This document shows positions 17,536 through 25,398 of a DNA stretch of 64,000 bases, in pieces. The translations under genes and the position numbers were made by a program. The notes beneath the pieces were generated by a model that worked only from the letters and a program-made list of their open reading frames with translations, searched no databases and was not told where the DNA came from. The stretch is from contig NZ_JAICDG010000003.1 of NCBI RefSeq assembly GCF_022751215.1, positions 992,001 to 1,056,000 of the forward strand, given 5' to 3'. The DNA comes from Actinomadura terrae. Its GTDB lineage: Bacteria; Actinomycetota; Actinomycetes; Streptosporangiales; Streptosporangiaceae. Numbering within the stretch: the stretch's first letter is position 1; every line of letters begins with the position of its first letter.

Positions 17536-17557
17536 GCCCGGTCCCGGCGGCGCGGCG

Positions 17558-18232
17558 TCAGGGCTCGAAGCGGTAGCCCATGCCCGGCTCGGTGATCAGA
17601 TGCCGCGGGCGCGCCGGGTCTGGCTCCAGCTTGCGGCGCAGCTGGGCGAGGTAGACGCGCAGGTAGTTGGTCTCCTTCTCATAGGACGGCCCCCACACCT
17701 CGCGCAGCAGCTGCCGCTGGCTGACCAGCCGCCCGGCGTCGCGGACGAGCAGCTCCAGGATGTGCCACTCGGTCGGCGTCAGCCGGACGTCCGCGCCGTC
17801 CCGCGCCACCCGCTTGGCGGCGAGGTCCACGACGAAGTCCCCGGCGTCCACCACCGGCGCCTCCTCGGCGGGCTGCGCGCGCCGCACCGCCGCGCGCAGC
17901 CGCGCCAGCAGCTCGTCCATGCCGAACGGCTTGGTGACGTAGTCGTCGGCGCCGATGTCGAGCGCCGCGACCTTCTCGGCGGAGGCGTGCCGCGCCGACA
18001 GGACGATGATCGGCACCCGGGTCCAGCCGCGCAGGCCCCGGATCACCTCGACGCCGTCCATGTCGGGCAGCCCGAGGTCGAGGACCACCACGTCCGGGGG
18101 CCGCCGCGCCGCGGTCTCCAGCGCGCTCTTACCGTCCGGGGCCGCGTCCACCTCGTAGCCGCGCGCCCGCAGGTTGATCCGCAGCGCCCGGACGATCTGC
18201 GGCTCGTCCTCGACCAGCAGCACGCGCGTCAT
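17558..18232 (-). CDS. kdpE: Response regulator of the potassium two-component system
   Basis: 224 residues, OmpR/PhoB type. The receiver domain (about 1-115) has the acidic pair in VEDEPQ, the phospho-acceptor Asp52 in VVLDLGLPDMDG, and Lys in DYVTKPFGMDE. The winged-helix domain (about 128-224) includes RLTPTEWHILELLV and the KdpE-typical phrase VWGPSYEKETNYLRVYLAQLRRKLE. The start ATG overlaps the kdpD stop (ATGA). KdpE activates the kdpFABC potassium pump under low potassium or osmotic stress. Here that operon lies 26 kb away, on the other strand, with a matching promoter element (see 44147). Confidence 0.95.
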   Translation of the reverse strand: MTRVLLVEDEPQIVRALRINLRARGYEVDAAPDGKSALETAARRPPDVVVLDLGLPDMDGVEVIRGLRGWTRVPIIVLSARHASAEKVAALDIGADDYVTKPFGMDELLARLRAAVRRAQPAEEAPVVDAGDFVVDLAAKRVARDGADVRLTPTEWHILELLVRDAGRLVSQRQLLREVWGPSYEKETNYLRVYLAQLRRKLEPDPARPRHLITEPGMGYRFEP

Positions 18233-20814
18233 CGTCCCTCCAGCGGTTCGCCCGGCCCCGCGGGCGGCAGCGCGAACACCATGGTCAGGCCGCCGCCGGG
18301 GGTGTCCTCGGCGTGCAGCGTCCCGCCCATGGCCTCGGTGAAGCCGCGGGCGACCGCCAGCCCCAGCCCGACGCCGGTGCCCCGGGGCGCGTCGCCGAGC
18401 CGCTGGAACGGCGCGAACACGCGCTCCTTCGCCGCGTCGGGGACGCCCGGGCCCCGGTCGGCGACGCGGATCTCGATCCGTCCCGGCCCGCGCCCGAGCC
18501 GCAGTTCGCTGCCCGATACCAGCACCGGGTCGCGGCTGTGCCGGACGGCGTTCTCCACCACGTTGGCGAGCGCCCGCTCCAGCAGCCCGGGGTCGGCCTC
18601 GACCGGCGGCAGCGTCTCGGGCACGTCGGTCTCGACACGGTCCCCGGGGACGCCGCGCAGCGCGCCGGGCAGCACCTCCTCCACGCTGACGTGCCGGGTG
18701 AGCGGGACGACGGCGCCGGTCTGCAACCGGCTCATGTCGAGCAGGTTGCCGATGAGCCCGTCCAGCCGGTCGGCGGACTCCTCGATCGTGGCGAGCAGCT
18801 CCGCCTCGTCCTCGGGGGCGAAGTCCACGTCGGCGGCGCGCAGGCTGCTCACGCCCGCCTTGATCGAGGCCAGCGGGGTCCGCAGGTCGTGCGAGACGGC
18901 CGCGAGCAGCGCCGTACGGATCTTGTTGCCCTCCGCGAGCCGCCGGGCCTGGGCCGCCTCCTCCGCCAGCCGCCGCCACTCCAGGACGGCCGCCGCCTGC
19001 GAGGCGAACGCCGACAGCACCCGCCGGTCGGCCGCCGGGAGCACCCGTCCGCGCAGCGCGAGCACCGTCTCGCCCTCGCCGCCCGGGCTCCGCCCCTCCG
19101 CGACCGGCGCCCGCACCTCCGCCTCCTCGGGACGCGCGCACGGGTCGGGCCCGGTGGCGCCCAGCACGCTCCACCTGCCGTCGTCGCGTTCCAGAAGCGC
19201 GGCCGAGGTCACCCCGAACGTCTCCCGGACGCGTTCGAGCAGCGCGGGGAGCGCCCGCTCCCCGCGCAGCACACTGGAGGCCAGCAGCCCCAGCGTCTCG
19301 GCCTCGGCGCTGCTCTGCGCCGCCTGCCGGGTGCGGCGGGCGGCCAGGTCCACCACCGAGGACACCGCCACCGCGACCCCGATGAAGATCGCCAGCGCCA
19401 GCGTGTTCTGCCCGTCGGCGATCGTCAGCGTGTGGAGCGGCGGCGTGAAGAACCAGTTCGCGAGCATGCTGCCCAGCACCGCCGCCGCCACCGCCGGCCA
19501 CAGCCCGCCCGCGAGCGCGACCCCGACGGTCAGCGCCAGGTAGAGCAGGATGTCGGTGACCAGCCCGAACCGTCCGAAGCCGTGCGACAGCAGGGCCGTC
19601 AGCAGCGGCGGCCCGAGCGCCGACAGCGCCCAGCCCGCGGCCCTGCGGCGGGGGCTCAGCGCCGGACCGGCCGTCCGCGCGATCCCGCGCCCCTTGCCGA
19701 CGTGCTCGTGGGTGACGATGTGGACGTCGAGGTCGCCGGCGTCCCGGCTTACCGTGGCACCGACGCCGGGCCCGAGCAGGGCCTGCCACGCCGGGCGGCG
19801 GCTCGACCCGAGCACGAGCTGCGTGGCGTTGACGCCGCGCGCGAACTCCAGCAGCGCCCGCGCCACCTGGTCGCCGACGACCTGGTGGTACGTCCCGCCC
19901 ATGCTCTCCAGCAGCGCGCGCTGGTCGGCCAGCGTCCGCGGCGAGCCCTCGCTGAGGCCGTCGCTGCGCACCACCCGGACCGCGAGCAGGTCGGCGTGCC
20001 CGGCGCGGGCCGCGAGCCGCGCCGCCCGGCGGACGAGCGTCTCGCCCTCGGGCCCGCCGGTCAGCGCCACCACGATCCGCTCCCGCGCCTCCCACCGCTC
20101 GGTGATGTCGTGCTGGTCGCGGTAGCGGGCGAGGCCCTCGTCCACCCGGTCGGCCACCCACAGCAGCGCCAGCTCCCGCAGCGCGGCGAGGTTGCCCGTC
20201 CGGAAGTAGTGGGCGAGCGCCGCGTCGACCCGTCCCGGCGCGTAGACGTTGCCGTGCGCGAGGCGGCGGCGCAGCGCCTCGGGCGTCATGTCGACCAGCT
20301 CGACCTGGTCGGCGCGGCGCACGACGGCGTCCGGGACGGTCTCGCGCTGCCGGACGCCGGTGATCCGCTCGACCACGTCGTTCAGCGACTCCAGATGCTG
20401 GATGTTGACGGTGGAGATCACGTCGATGCCCGCGTCCAGCAGCTCCTGGATGTCCTGCCAGCGCTTGGCGTTGCGGCAGCCGGGGACGTTGGTGTGCGCC
20501 AGCTCGTCCACCAGCGCGACCTCGGGACGGCGGGCGAGCACGGCGTCCAGGTCCATCTCCGTGAACCGCGCGCCCCGGTGGACGCGCTCGTGCCGGGGGA
20601 CGACCTCCAGCGCGCCGAGCTGCTCGGCGGTGTGCCGCCGCCCGTGCGTCTCGGCGAGCCCGACGACCACGTCGGTGCCCCGTGCGGCGCGCCGCCGTCC
20701 CTCGTTCAGCATCGCGTAGGTCTTGCCGACCCCCGGCGCCGCGCCCAGATAGACGCGCCATGTCCCTCGCGTGCCCCGGGCGCCTCGCGTGCCCCCGGTT
20801 CCCCGCGTGCCCAT
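18229..20814 (-). CDS. kdpD: Sensor histidine kinase of the potassium two-component system
   Basis: 861 residues. Domains in order: KdpD N-terminal domain with the Walker-A-like GAAPGVGKTYAML (about 24-36) that gives nucleotide binding; a universal-stress-protein-like domain (about 245-370); four membrane spans (about 400-500); a GAF-like region; the dimerisation domain with the phospho-acceptor His642 in AAVSHDLRTPLASIK; and an ATPase domain with NVVENAVRHS and ADRGPGVP. ATG at 20814 follows GGGGAGGTGA. The first 17 residues, GTRGTGGTRGARGTRGT, are a simple repeat not seen in typical KdpD and may shift the real start. It is co-transcribed with kdpE. Confidence 0.94.
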   Translation of the reverse strand: MGTRGTGGTRGARGTRGTWRVYLGAAPGVGKTYAMLNEGRRRAARGTDVVVGLAETHGRRHTAEQLGALEVVPRHERVHRGARFTEMDLDAVLARRPEVALVDELAHTNVPGCRNAKRWQDIQELLDAGIDVISTVNIQHLESLNDVVERITGVRQRETVPDAVVRRADQVELVDMTPEALRRRLAHGNVYAPGRVDAALAHYFRTGNLAALRELALLWVADRVDEGLARYRDQHDITERWEARERIVVALTGGPEGETLVRRAARLAARAGHADLLAVRVVRSDGLSEGSPRTLADQRALLESMGGTYHQVVGDQVARALLEFARGVNATQLVLGSSRRPAWQALLGPGVGATVSRDAGDLDVHIVTHEHVGKGRGIARTAGPALSPRRRAAGWALSALGPPLLTALLSHGFGRFGLVTDILLYLALTVGVALAGGLWPAVAAAVLGSMLANWFFTPPLHTLTIADGQNTLALAIFIGVAVAVSSVVDLAARRTRQAAQSSAEAETLGLLASSVLRGERALPALLERVRETFGVTSAALLERDDGRWSVLGATGPDPCARPEEAEVRAPVAEGRSPGGEGETVLALRGRVLPAADRRVLSAFASQAAAVLEWRRLAEEAAQARRLAEGNKIRTALLAAVSHDLRTPLASIKAGVSSLRAADVDFAPEDEAELLATIEESADRLDGLIGNLLDMSRLQTGAVVPLTRHVSVEEVLPGALRGVPGDRVETDVPETLPPVEADPGLLERALANVVENAVRHSRDPVLVSGSELRLGRGPGRIEIRVADRGPGVPDAAKERVFAPFQRLGDAPRGTGVGLGLAVARGFTEAMGGTLHAEDTPGGGLTMVFALPPAGPGEPLEGR

Positions 20815-21154
20815 CCCGGGCTCACCTCCCCGCCGGGGCCATCCCCGCTTTCCGGCCTGGCGAAATCTAGCAAGGCGCCAACAGGACCCCTAATCGCGAC
20901 ATATCACTAAGGGGTCGTGTCGAGGGCCGCCCGTCCGCCCGGACGGGCACCAGACGAGTAGAGCGCCTGCTCAGGGGTGATTCGAGGTGTCTTGACGCCT
21001 TCTTAGCGCCCGGCGGGCCAGGCTTAACGCGTCCCTAACGCGGGCGCCCCCGGAGCCGAGTACTCACCGATCGAACTTTCGCAACCCCTATTTTTTGTGA
21101 ATGATCACTGGTGAATCCATCGAAGAATGGACCTCTTGACCAGAGGACCAAGCA
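20815..21154. other. Divergent intergenic region between kdpD and the GNAT gene
   Basis: 340 bases without a gene. It holds a perfect nine-base hairpin GCCCGTCCG-CC-CGGACGGGC at 20929-20948, an inverted repeat GACCCCT...AGGGGTC around 20885-20916, and the KdpE-like box listed separately. It probably contains the kdpDE promoter on the minus strand and the GNAT promoter on the plus strand; no clear -10/-35 pair was recognised. Confidence 0.5.
20992..21035 (-). promoter_or_regulatory. KdpE-like two-part box in front of kdpDE
   Basis: Read on the minus strand it is GGGACGCGTTAAG, 13 bases, GCGCTAAGAA, two bases, CGTCAA. The kdpFABC upstream region has the same element with one change in the second half-site and identical spacing. 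It lies about 180 bases before the kdpD start, compatible with autoregulation of kdpDE. Assignment to KdpE is inference from its presence at both kdp loci. Confidence 0.65.
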
Positions 21155-22144
21155 ATGGAAAGGTACGGGCAACGCGATGTCGAAGGTGCGTCGTACGGTG
21201 CTGAAAGTGGGGTCGGCTCATTGGCGGATTCAACCCGGCAGATCACGGTGCGGGCGGCCTCGGACGCGGACCTGCCGTCGATCAGCGACCTTTGCGAACG
21301 AGAACTCCACCTCGACCGGGCGGCCGCCGGATACCCCGCTCTGCTGATGCGCCGGCCGCGTTCCGTGGTGGTCGCCACCTGCGACGGAACTCTGCTGGGC
21401 GCGGCTTTCGGCTCCCTGACGCGGCCATCCGAGCCCGATGGAGTCATCGACCTGATCGCCGTCGACCGGTCAGCCCGGCGCGCGGGAATAGCGCGCCGTC
21501 TCGTCGCATATCTCGAAGCGGACTTTCTGGATCGGGGCTGCGGTGCGATCACCGTGCAGGGCAACTCGCCCTGCTATCTGTGGCCGGGAGTTGATCTCCG
21601 CTACACCCCGGCGATCGGCTTCTTCGAAGCCCTGGGATTCTCCCGCAGGCACTGCTTTGTCAACATGGACGTCGACCTGTTCGAGGCCCCGCTCGACACC
21701 GCCGAGGACGAGAAGCGGCTGGGCGACTCAGGAATCCGCGTCCAGCGCGCCCGTCCCGGGGACAGGGCCGCCCTCCAGGCCTGGGTCCGTACGGGCGCGG
21801 CGGACATGGAAGAAGCCTGGGCGGACGAGATCGAGGTCATCCTGGACAACCCGGAGGCGGGCCTCCTCGTGGCGACGCACGGGGAGGAGGCCGTCGGCTT
21901 CGTCGCCTACGGCCTCAACCAGCTCCACATCGTCGGCCCGCTGGCCGTGGACCCGGCCCACCGCCGCGCCGGGCTGGGAACGGTCCTGATGAAGCGCTGC
22001 CTGGCCGAACAACGCGACCGCCTCGGCCTGCGCACCGCCGAGATCGGCTGGGCGGGCCCCGTCGGCCTCTTCTCCAAAACCCTCACGGCCCGCATCAACA
22101 GAGCCTTCTGGCAGTACACCAAGCCGCTCGCCCGCAACGAATAG
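21155..22144 (+). CDS. Tandem GNAT acetyltransferase
   Basis: 329 residues with two GNAT-like halves. The first (about 28-175) has LIAVDRSARRAGIARRLV, an acetyl-CoA pyrophosphate-loop pattern (R-x-x-G-I/L-A). The second (about 190-325) has LAVDPAHRRAGLGTVLMKRCL. Two-domain GNAT proteins include mycothiol synthase and several antibiotic- or metabolite-modifying enzymes; this one lacks features that would let me name the acceptor. ATG at 21155 follows AGAGGA. The N-terminus before residue 28 is poorly conserved-looking, and a later start is possible. It stands alone, with kdpD divergent upstream and an independent phosphatase gene behind. Confidence 0.75.
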   Translation: MERYGQRDVEGASYGAESGVGSLADSTRQITVRAASDADLPSISDLCERELHLDRAAAGYPALLMRRPRSVVVATCDGTLLGAAFGSLTRPSEPDGVIDLIAVDRSARRAGIARRLVAYLEADFLDRGCGAITVQGNSPCYLWPGVDLRYTPAIGFFEALGFSRRHCFVNMDVDLFEAPLDTAEDEKRLGDSGIRVQRARPGDRAALQAWVRTGAADMEEAWADEIEVILDNPEAGLLVATHGEEAVGFVAYGLNQLHIVGPLAVDPAHRRAGLGTVLMKRCLAEQRDRLGLRTAEIGWAGPVGLFSKTLTARINRAFWQYTKPLARNE

Positions 22145-22168
22145 CAGCGACGCGCCCCGCAGCGAAAC

Positions 22169-22186
22169 GGCCTCCCGGGAGGGGCC
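22169..22186 (+). terminator. Short GC hairpin after the GNAT gene, possible terminator
   Basis: GGCCTCCC-GGGA-GGGGCC can fold into a short stem (with a G-T pair) 25 bases after the stop. No T tract follows. Weak support. Confidence 0.35.
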
Positions 22187-22280
22187 TCGGGGACGGCACG
22201 GGCCTGTGTGGTGCGGGGTCGAAAGGGTGTGTTGTGCCAGAAACGTCAATGAAACGGTCTTGTGTGGGTAAGGCGTCGGC

Positions 22281-23321
22281 ATGCGAATCGGTGTGCTCGA
22301 TGTGGGTTCCAACTCCGCTCATCTCAAGGTGACGGACCTCAGGGTGGGGGCGCCGCCGGCGGCGGTGACGACGGTCAAGCGTCCGACCAGGCTGGCCGAG
22401 GCGGTCGACGCGGACGGAGCGGTGGAGCGGAAGGCGATGGAGCGGCTGGTCGTGTCGGTGGGGGAGGCCGTGTGCGCCGCCGCCGCGCACGGGGTGGAGG
22501 AACTGGTGGCGTTCGCGACGTCGGCGGTGCGGGACGCCACGAACCAGCAGGAGATCGTCGCCGAGGTCGCGGCGGCGACCGGGGTGCGGCTCGGCTTCCT
22601 GTCCGGCAGGGACGAGGCGCGGCTGACGTTCCTGGCCGCCCGCGCCTGGTACGGGTGGTCGGGCGGGCGGCTGCTGCTGGCCGACATCGGCGGCGGGTCG
22701 CTGGAGGTCGCGCACGGCGACGGGCAGGAGCCGGCGCTGGCGTTGTCGCTGCCGCTGGGCGCGGGCCGGCTCACCCGGGCGCACCTGCCGGGGGACCCGC
22801 CCTCCCGCAAGCACATACGCCGGTTGCGCCGCCGGGTGTACGAGCGGCTGAGCGAGACGTCCGCGCAGGTGCTCGCGGAGCTGGAGGGGGGACCGCCGGT
22901 GCGGCCGGTGGCGACGTCCAAGACCTTCACGCAGCTGGCCCGGCTGACCGGCGCGCCCAAGCGCGACGCGGGCCCGTACACGCGGCGGGTGCTGGAGCTG
23001 GAGCGGCTCCGCGAGCAGATCCCCGTCCTGGCGGCGAAGCGCGCCACGGCCCGGGCGAAGCTGCGCGGGGTGTCCCGGCCCCGGGCGTCGCAGATCCTGG
23101 CCGGCGCGATCGTGGCCGAGGCGCTGATGACGACGCTGGAGGTCGACCGGGTCGACATCTGCCCGTGGGCGATCCGCGAGGGCCTGATCATCAGGCGCCT
23201 GCAAGCGATGTCGGATCCCGTGGCGGCCGACGACGAGACCGCGCGGCTGACCCAGGCCGTCCCCGCCGTCGCGTCGCGCGGCCGGTCGTCGCTGCGCCCG
23301 GTGCCGACGCTCACCGCCTGA
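22281..23321 (+). CDS. Ppx/GppA-family phosphatase
   Basis: 346 residues of the ASKHA (actin/Hsp70-like) fold. The phosphate-1 motif GVLDVGSNSAHL opens the protein and the second motif ADIGGGSLEVAHG lies near residue 136, both needed for nucleotide or polyphosphate handling. The family hydrolyses inorganic polyphosphate (exopolyphosphatase) or pppGpp. Length of about 310-350 without the C-terminal HD domain matches the short actinobacterial Ppx1/Ppx2 type. ATG at 22281 is preceded by GGGTAAGG. A GTCAAT-N15-GGGTAA element just upstream weakly resembles a stress-sigma promoter. Polyphosphate or stringent-response control is therefore its likely role. Confidence 0.85.
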   Translation: MRIGVLDVGSNSAHLKVTDLRVGAPPAAVTTVKRPTRLAEAVDADGAVERKAMERLVVSVGEAVCAAAAHGVEELVAFATSAVRDATNQQEIVAEVAAATGVRLGFLSGRDEARLTFLAARAWYGWSGGRLLLADIGGGSLEVAHGDGQEPALALSLPLGAGRLTRAHLPGDPPSRKHIRRLRRRVYERLSETSAQVLAELEGGPPVRPVATSKTFTQLARLTGAPKRDAGPYTRRVLELERLREQIPVLAAKRATARAKLRGVSRPRASQILAGAIVAEALMTTLEVDRVDICPWAIREGLIIRRLQAMSDPVAADDETARLTQAVPAVASRGRSSLRPVPTLTA

Positions 23322-23361
23322 GCGCCCGCGCCCGCCGCCCGCGGCCCGCGCGACCAGCGAC

Positions 23362-23385
23362 GTTTCGCGGCGGTGGGCCGGGTAC
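23362..23385 (+). promoter_or_regulatory. Sigma-B-like promoter before the flavodoxin-like gene
   Basis: GTTT at 23362-23365, a 14-base spacer, then GGGTAC at 23380-23385. This matches the GTTT-N14-16-GGGTAC/T pattern recognised by actinomycete stress sigma factors of the SigB group. It ends 40 bases before the ATG of the downstream gene. Confidence 0.6.
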
Positions 23386-23425
23386 CCCGCCGGGGACCGA
23401 CCAGCCTTACCGGAGGGAGGCGCCG

Positions 23426-24031
23426 ATGCGCGCCGTAGTGATCAACTGCACCCTGAAGCGCTCACCGGCGACCTCGAACACCCATGCGCTCGCGGCGGTG
23501 GTCGAGGAGGCGCTGCGGGAGCGGGACGTCACGGTCGAGAGCATCCGGGCCGTGGACCTGGACATCCCGCCGGGCGTGGAGACCGACCTCGGCGAGGGGG
23601 ACCCGTGGCCCGCCGTGCACCGCTCACTGCTGGCGGCGGAGATCCTGATCATCGCGTCGCCGACGTGGGCGGGGCAGCCGTCCTCGGTCGCCCAGCGGGT
23701 CATCGAGCGGATGGACGCGATGCTGTCGGAGACCGACGACGCCGGACGTCCCGTCGCGTTCAACCGGGTCGCCGGGGTGATCGTCACCGGCAACGAGGAC
23801 GGCGCCCACCACGTGATCAACAATCTGAGCGGCGCGCTGAACGAGTTCGGCTACACGATCCCGGGCCAGGCGTGGACGTACTGGAACCGGGGCCCCGGGC
23901 CCGGCCCGAGCTACCTGGAGAGCGAGGAGGGCAAGGACTGGTCGCACAGCACCGGCCGGGCGATGGCCTCCAACCTGGTGGCGGCGGCCTCGGCGCTGGC
24001 CGCGAACCCGATCCCCGCCCCGCCGTCCTGA
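23426..24031 (+). CDS. Flavodoxin-like NAD(P)H-dependent FMN reductase family protein
   Basis: 201 residues. ATG at 23426 follows GGAGGGAGG. The N-terminus MRAVVINCTLKRSPATSNT is the FMN phosphate-binding loop of the NADPH-dependent FMN reductase/flavodoxin-like fold, and the segment IASPTWAGQPSSVAQRVIERMD is the second flavin contact, the T/S-P-x-W-x-G pattern seen in WrbA/SsuE relatives. A Gly/Pro-rich C-terminal section (GPGPGPSYLE) follows. It is probably a cytoplasmic quinone or FMN reductase. The sigma-B-like promoter in front and a general-stress-like SDR behind suggest a role in oxidative or osmotic stress. Confidence 0.8.
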   Translation: MRAVVINCTLKRSPATSNTHALAAVVEEALRERDVTVESIRAVDLDIPPGVETDLGEGDPWPAVHRSLLAAEILIIASPTWAGQPSSVAQRVIERMDAMLSETDDAGRPVAFNRVAGVIVTGNEDGAHHVINNLSGALNEFGYTIPGQAWTYWNRGPGPGPSYLESEEGKDWSHSTGRAMASNLVAAASALAANPIPAPPS

Positions 24032-24036
24032 CCTCG

Positions 24037-24228
24037 CTACTCGGGGTGCGGCGGACGCTGGCCGGGCGGGGTCCCGCCGCCCTCGCCGCCGCCCTTGTCC
24101 CCCTTGTCGGTGCCGTGCGCGCGGCCCTTGGACCCGGTCGATTTCGGGTCGGCGGCCTCCGGCGCCGGCTCCTCGGTCACGGCGGTCCGCTCCGACCGCC
24201 GCATCTCGGGCTGCTGCGGGTTCGGCAT
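24037..24228 (-). CDS. Small hydrophilic charged protein
   Basis: 63 residues starting MPNPQQPEMRRSERTAVTEE. The second of two nearby ATGs (24228) was chosen because GGAGGGG lies six bases upstream of it. The rest is low-complexity and Gly/Lys/Asp/Pro-rich (DKGDKGGGEGGG), with no hydrophobic segment, so it is probably disordered. It converges on the flavodoxin-like gene with five bases between. A GTTT-N14-GGGAAG element lies upstream. I cannot name a function; small proteins of this composition are often stress-induced. Confidence 0.55.
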   Translation of the reverse strand: MPNPQQPEMRRSERTAVTEEPAPEAADPKSTGSKGRAHGTDKGDKGGGEGGGTPPGQRPPHPE

Positions 24229-24268
24229 GATCATCCCCTCCAGCGTGTGGGTTCGGACATTCCACGCC

Positions 24269-24292
24269 CTTCCCGCCCTGCCGGTGTGAAAC
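24269..24292 (-). promoter_or_regulatory. Possible sigma-B-like promoter of the small hydrophilic protein
   Basis: On the minus strand GTTT (24292-24289), 14 bases, then GGGAAG (24274-24269), ending 40 bases before the start at 24228. The -10 part departs from GGGTAC/T, so support is moderate. Confidence 0.4.
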
Positions 24293-24304
24293 GACCGCGC
24301 GAGC

Positions 24305-24329
24305 GTTAAGGCCCGTGACAGACGGGAAG
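24305..24329 (+). promoter_or_regulatory. Possible sigma-B-like promoter of the SDR gene
   Basis: GTTA at 24305-24308, 15 bases, then GGGAAG at 24324-24329, about 85 bases before the GTG start. A weak match to the stress-sigma pattern, noted because two similar elements lie within 1 kb. Confidence 0.35.
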
Positions 24330-24413
24330 GGGCGGACGAGCCGCCGTGACGGCGCCACCGGGCACGCGCGGCGAGAGAAGCCGTGGCAGGAGCGATCCAA
24401 AGAGGTGACCACC

Positions 24414-25262
24414 GTGAACAGCCCTTCGGGCCAGAGCCAGTCCTATCCGGGCGAGACGTCGAAGATGGACCCGCGACCGCGCGACGAGATGCGCGGCTAC
24501 GAGGGGCGGGGCCTGCTCGCGGGACGGCGGGCGCTGATCACCGGCGGCGACTCCGGGATCGGCCGGGCGGTCGCGGTCGCCTTCGCCAAGGAGGGCGCCG
24601 ACATCGCGATCACCTACCTGGAGGAGGACGACGACGCCCGGCACACCGCCGGGCTGGTCGAGGCCGAGGGGCGGCGCTGCCTGACCTTCGGCGGCGACCT
24701 GGCCGAGGAGCGCCACACCCGCGAGGTCGTCCGGCTCGCGGCCGAGCAGCTCGGCGGGCTGGACGTCCTCGTCCTGCACCACGGCACCCAGGAGCCCGTC
24801 GACGACGTCCGCGAGATCGACACCGGGCAGCTCGACCGCACCTTCCGCGTGAACGTGCACAGCCTCTTCTGGACCGTCCAGGAGGCCCTGGACCACCTGC
24901 CCGACGACGGGTCGATCGTCATCACCGGCTCGATCAACGGGCTGCGCGGCAACAAGAGCCTGATCGACTACTCGGCCAGCAAGGCGGCCGCGATGACGTT
25001 CGCGCAGTGCATGGCCCAGTCGCTGCTGGAACGCGGCATCCGCGTCAACACCGTCTCCCCGGGGCCGGTCTGGACACCGCTCATCCCCGCCACCTTCGAC
25101 GAGGACCGCGTCGAGGGCTTCGGCGAGCAGGCCCCCATGGGACGCGCCGCCGACCCCGACGAGATCGCGCCCTCCTACGTGTTCTTCGCCAGCGGCCGGC
25201 TGTCCTCCTACTACACGGGGCAGAACCTCGTCCCCGCCGGAGGAGAGATCCACCCCGGCTGA
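24414..25262 (+). CDS. Short-chain dehydrogenase of the general-stress (Gsp39/YghA-like) type
   Basis: 282 residues from GTG at 24414, chosen because AGAGGTG lies six bases upstream; the longer frame has no such site. The N-terminal tail of about 35 residues (YPGETSKMDPRPRDEMRGYEGRG contains the SKMxPxP pattern) is typical of Gsp39-like glucose dehydrogenase-related SDRs. Core motifs: ALITGGDSGIGRAVA (cofactor), HHGTQ in place of NNAG, IVITGSINGLRG (catalytic Ser), YSASKAA (Tyr/Lys). In Bacillus the homologues belong to the sigma-B regulon, consistent with the promoter elements here. Substrate unknown. A small CCCGAG/CTCGGG hairpin follows at 25266-25287. Confidence 0.85.
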   Translation: MNSPSGQSQSYPGETSKMDPRPRDEMRGYEGRGLLAGRRALITGGDSGIGRAVAVAFAKEGADIAITYLEEDDDARHTAGLVEAEGRRCLTFGGDLAEERHTREVVRLAAEQLGGLDVLVLHHGTQEPVDDVREIDTGQLDRTFRVNVHSLFWTVQEALDHLPDDGSIVITGSINGLRGNKSLIDYSASKAAAMTFAQCMAQSLLERGIRVNTVSPGPVWTPLIPATFDEDRVEGFGEQAPMGRAADPDEIAPSYVFFASGRLSSYYTGQNLVPAGGEIHPG

Positions 25263-25398
25263 CCGGCCCGAGCCCTCGGCCTCGGGGTGTCAGAGGCGTG
25301 TCGGTCCGACGTCAGCAACCCGTCAGCGGGGTTTGGCAGCTTCGGTGAATGCCTGCCGGGCGCCCGTCCGGCGGGCGCCGATCTGTAGGGGGACTCCC

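Noticed and set aside
17600..20910. Long plus-strand frames across kdpE and kdpD
   Set aside because: Antisense shadows with biased composition; KdpD and KdpE motifs are complete on the minus strand.
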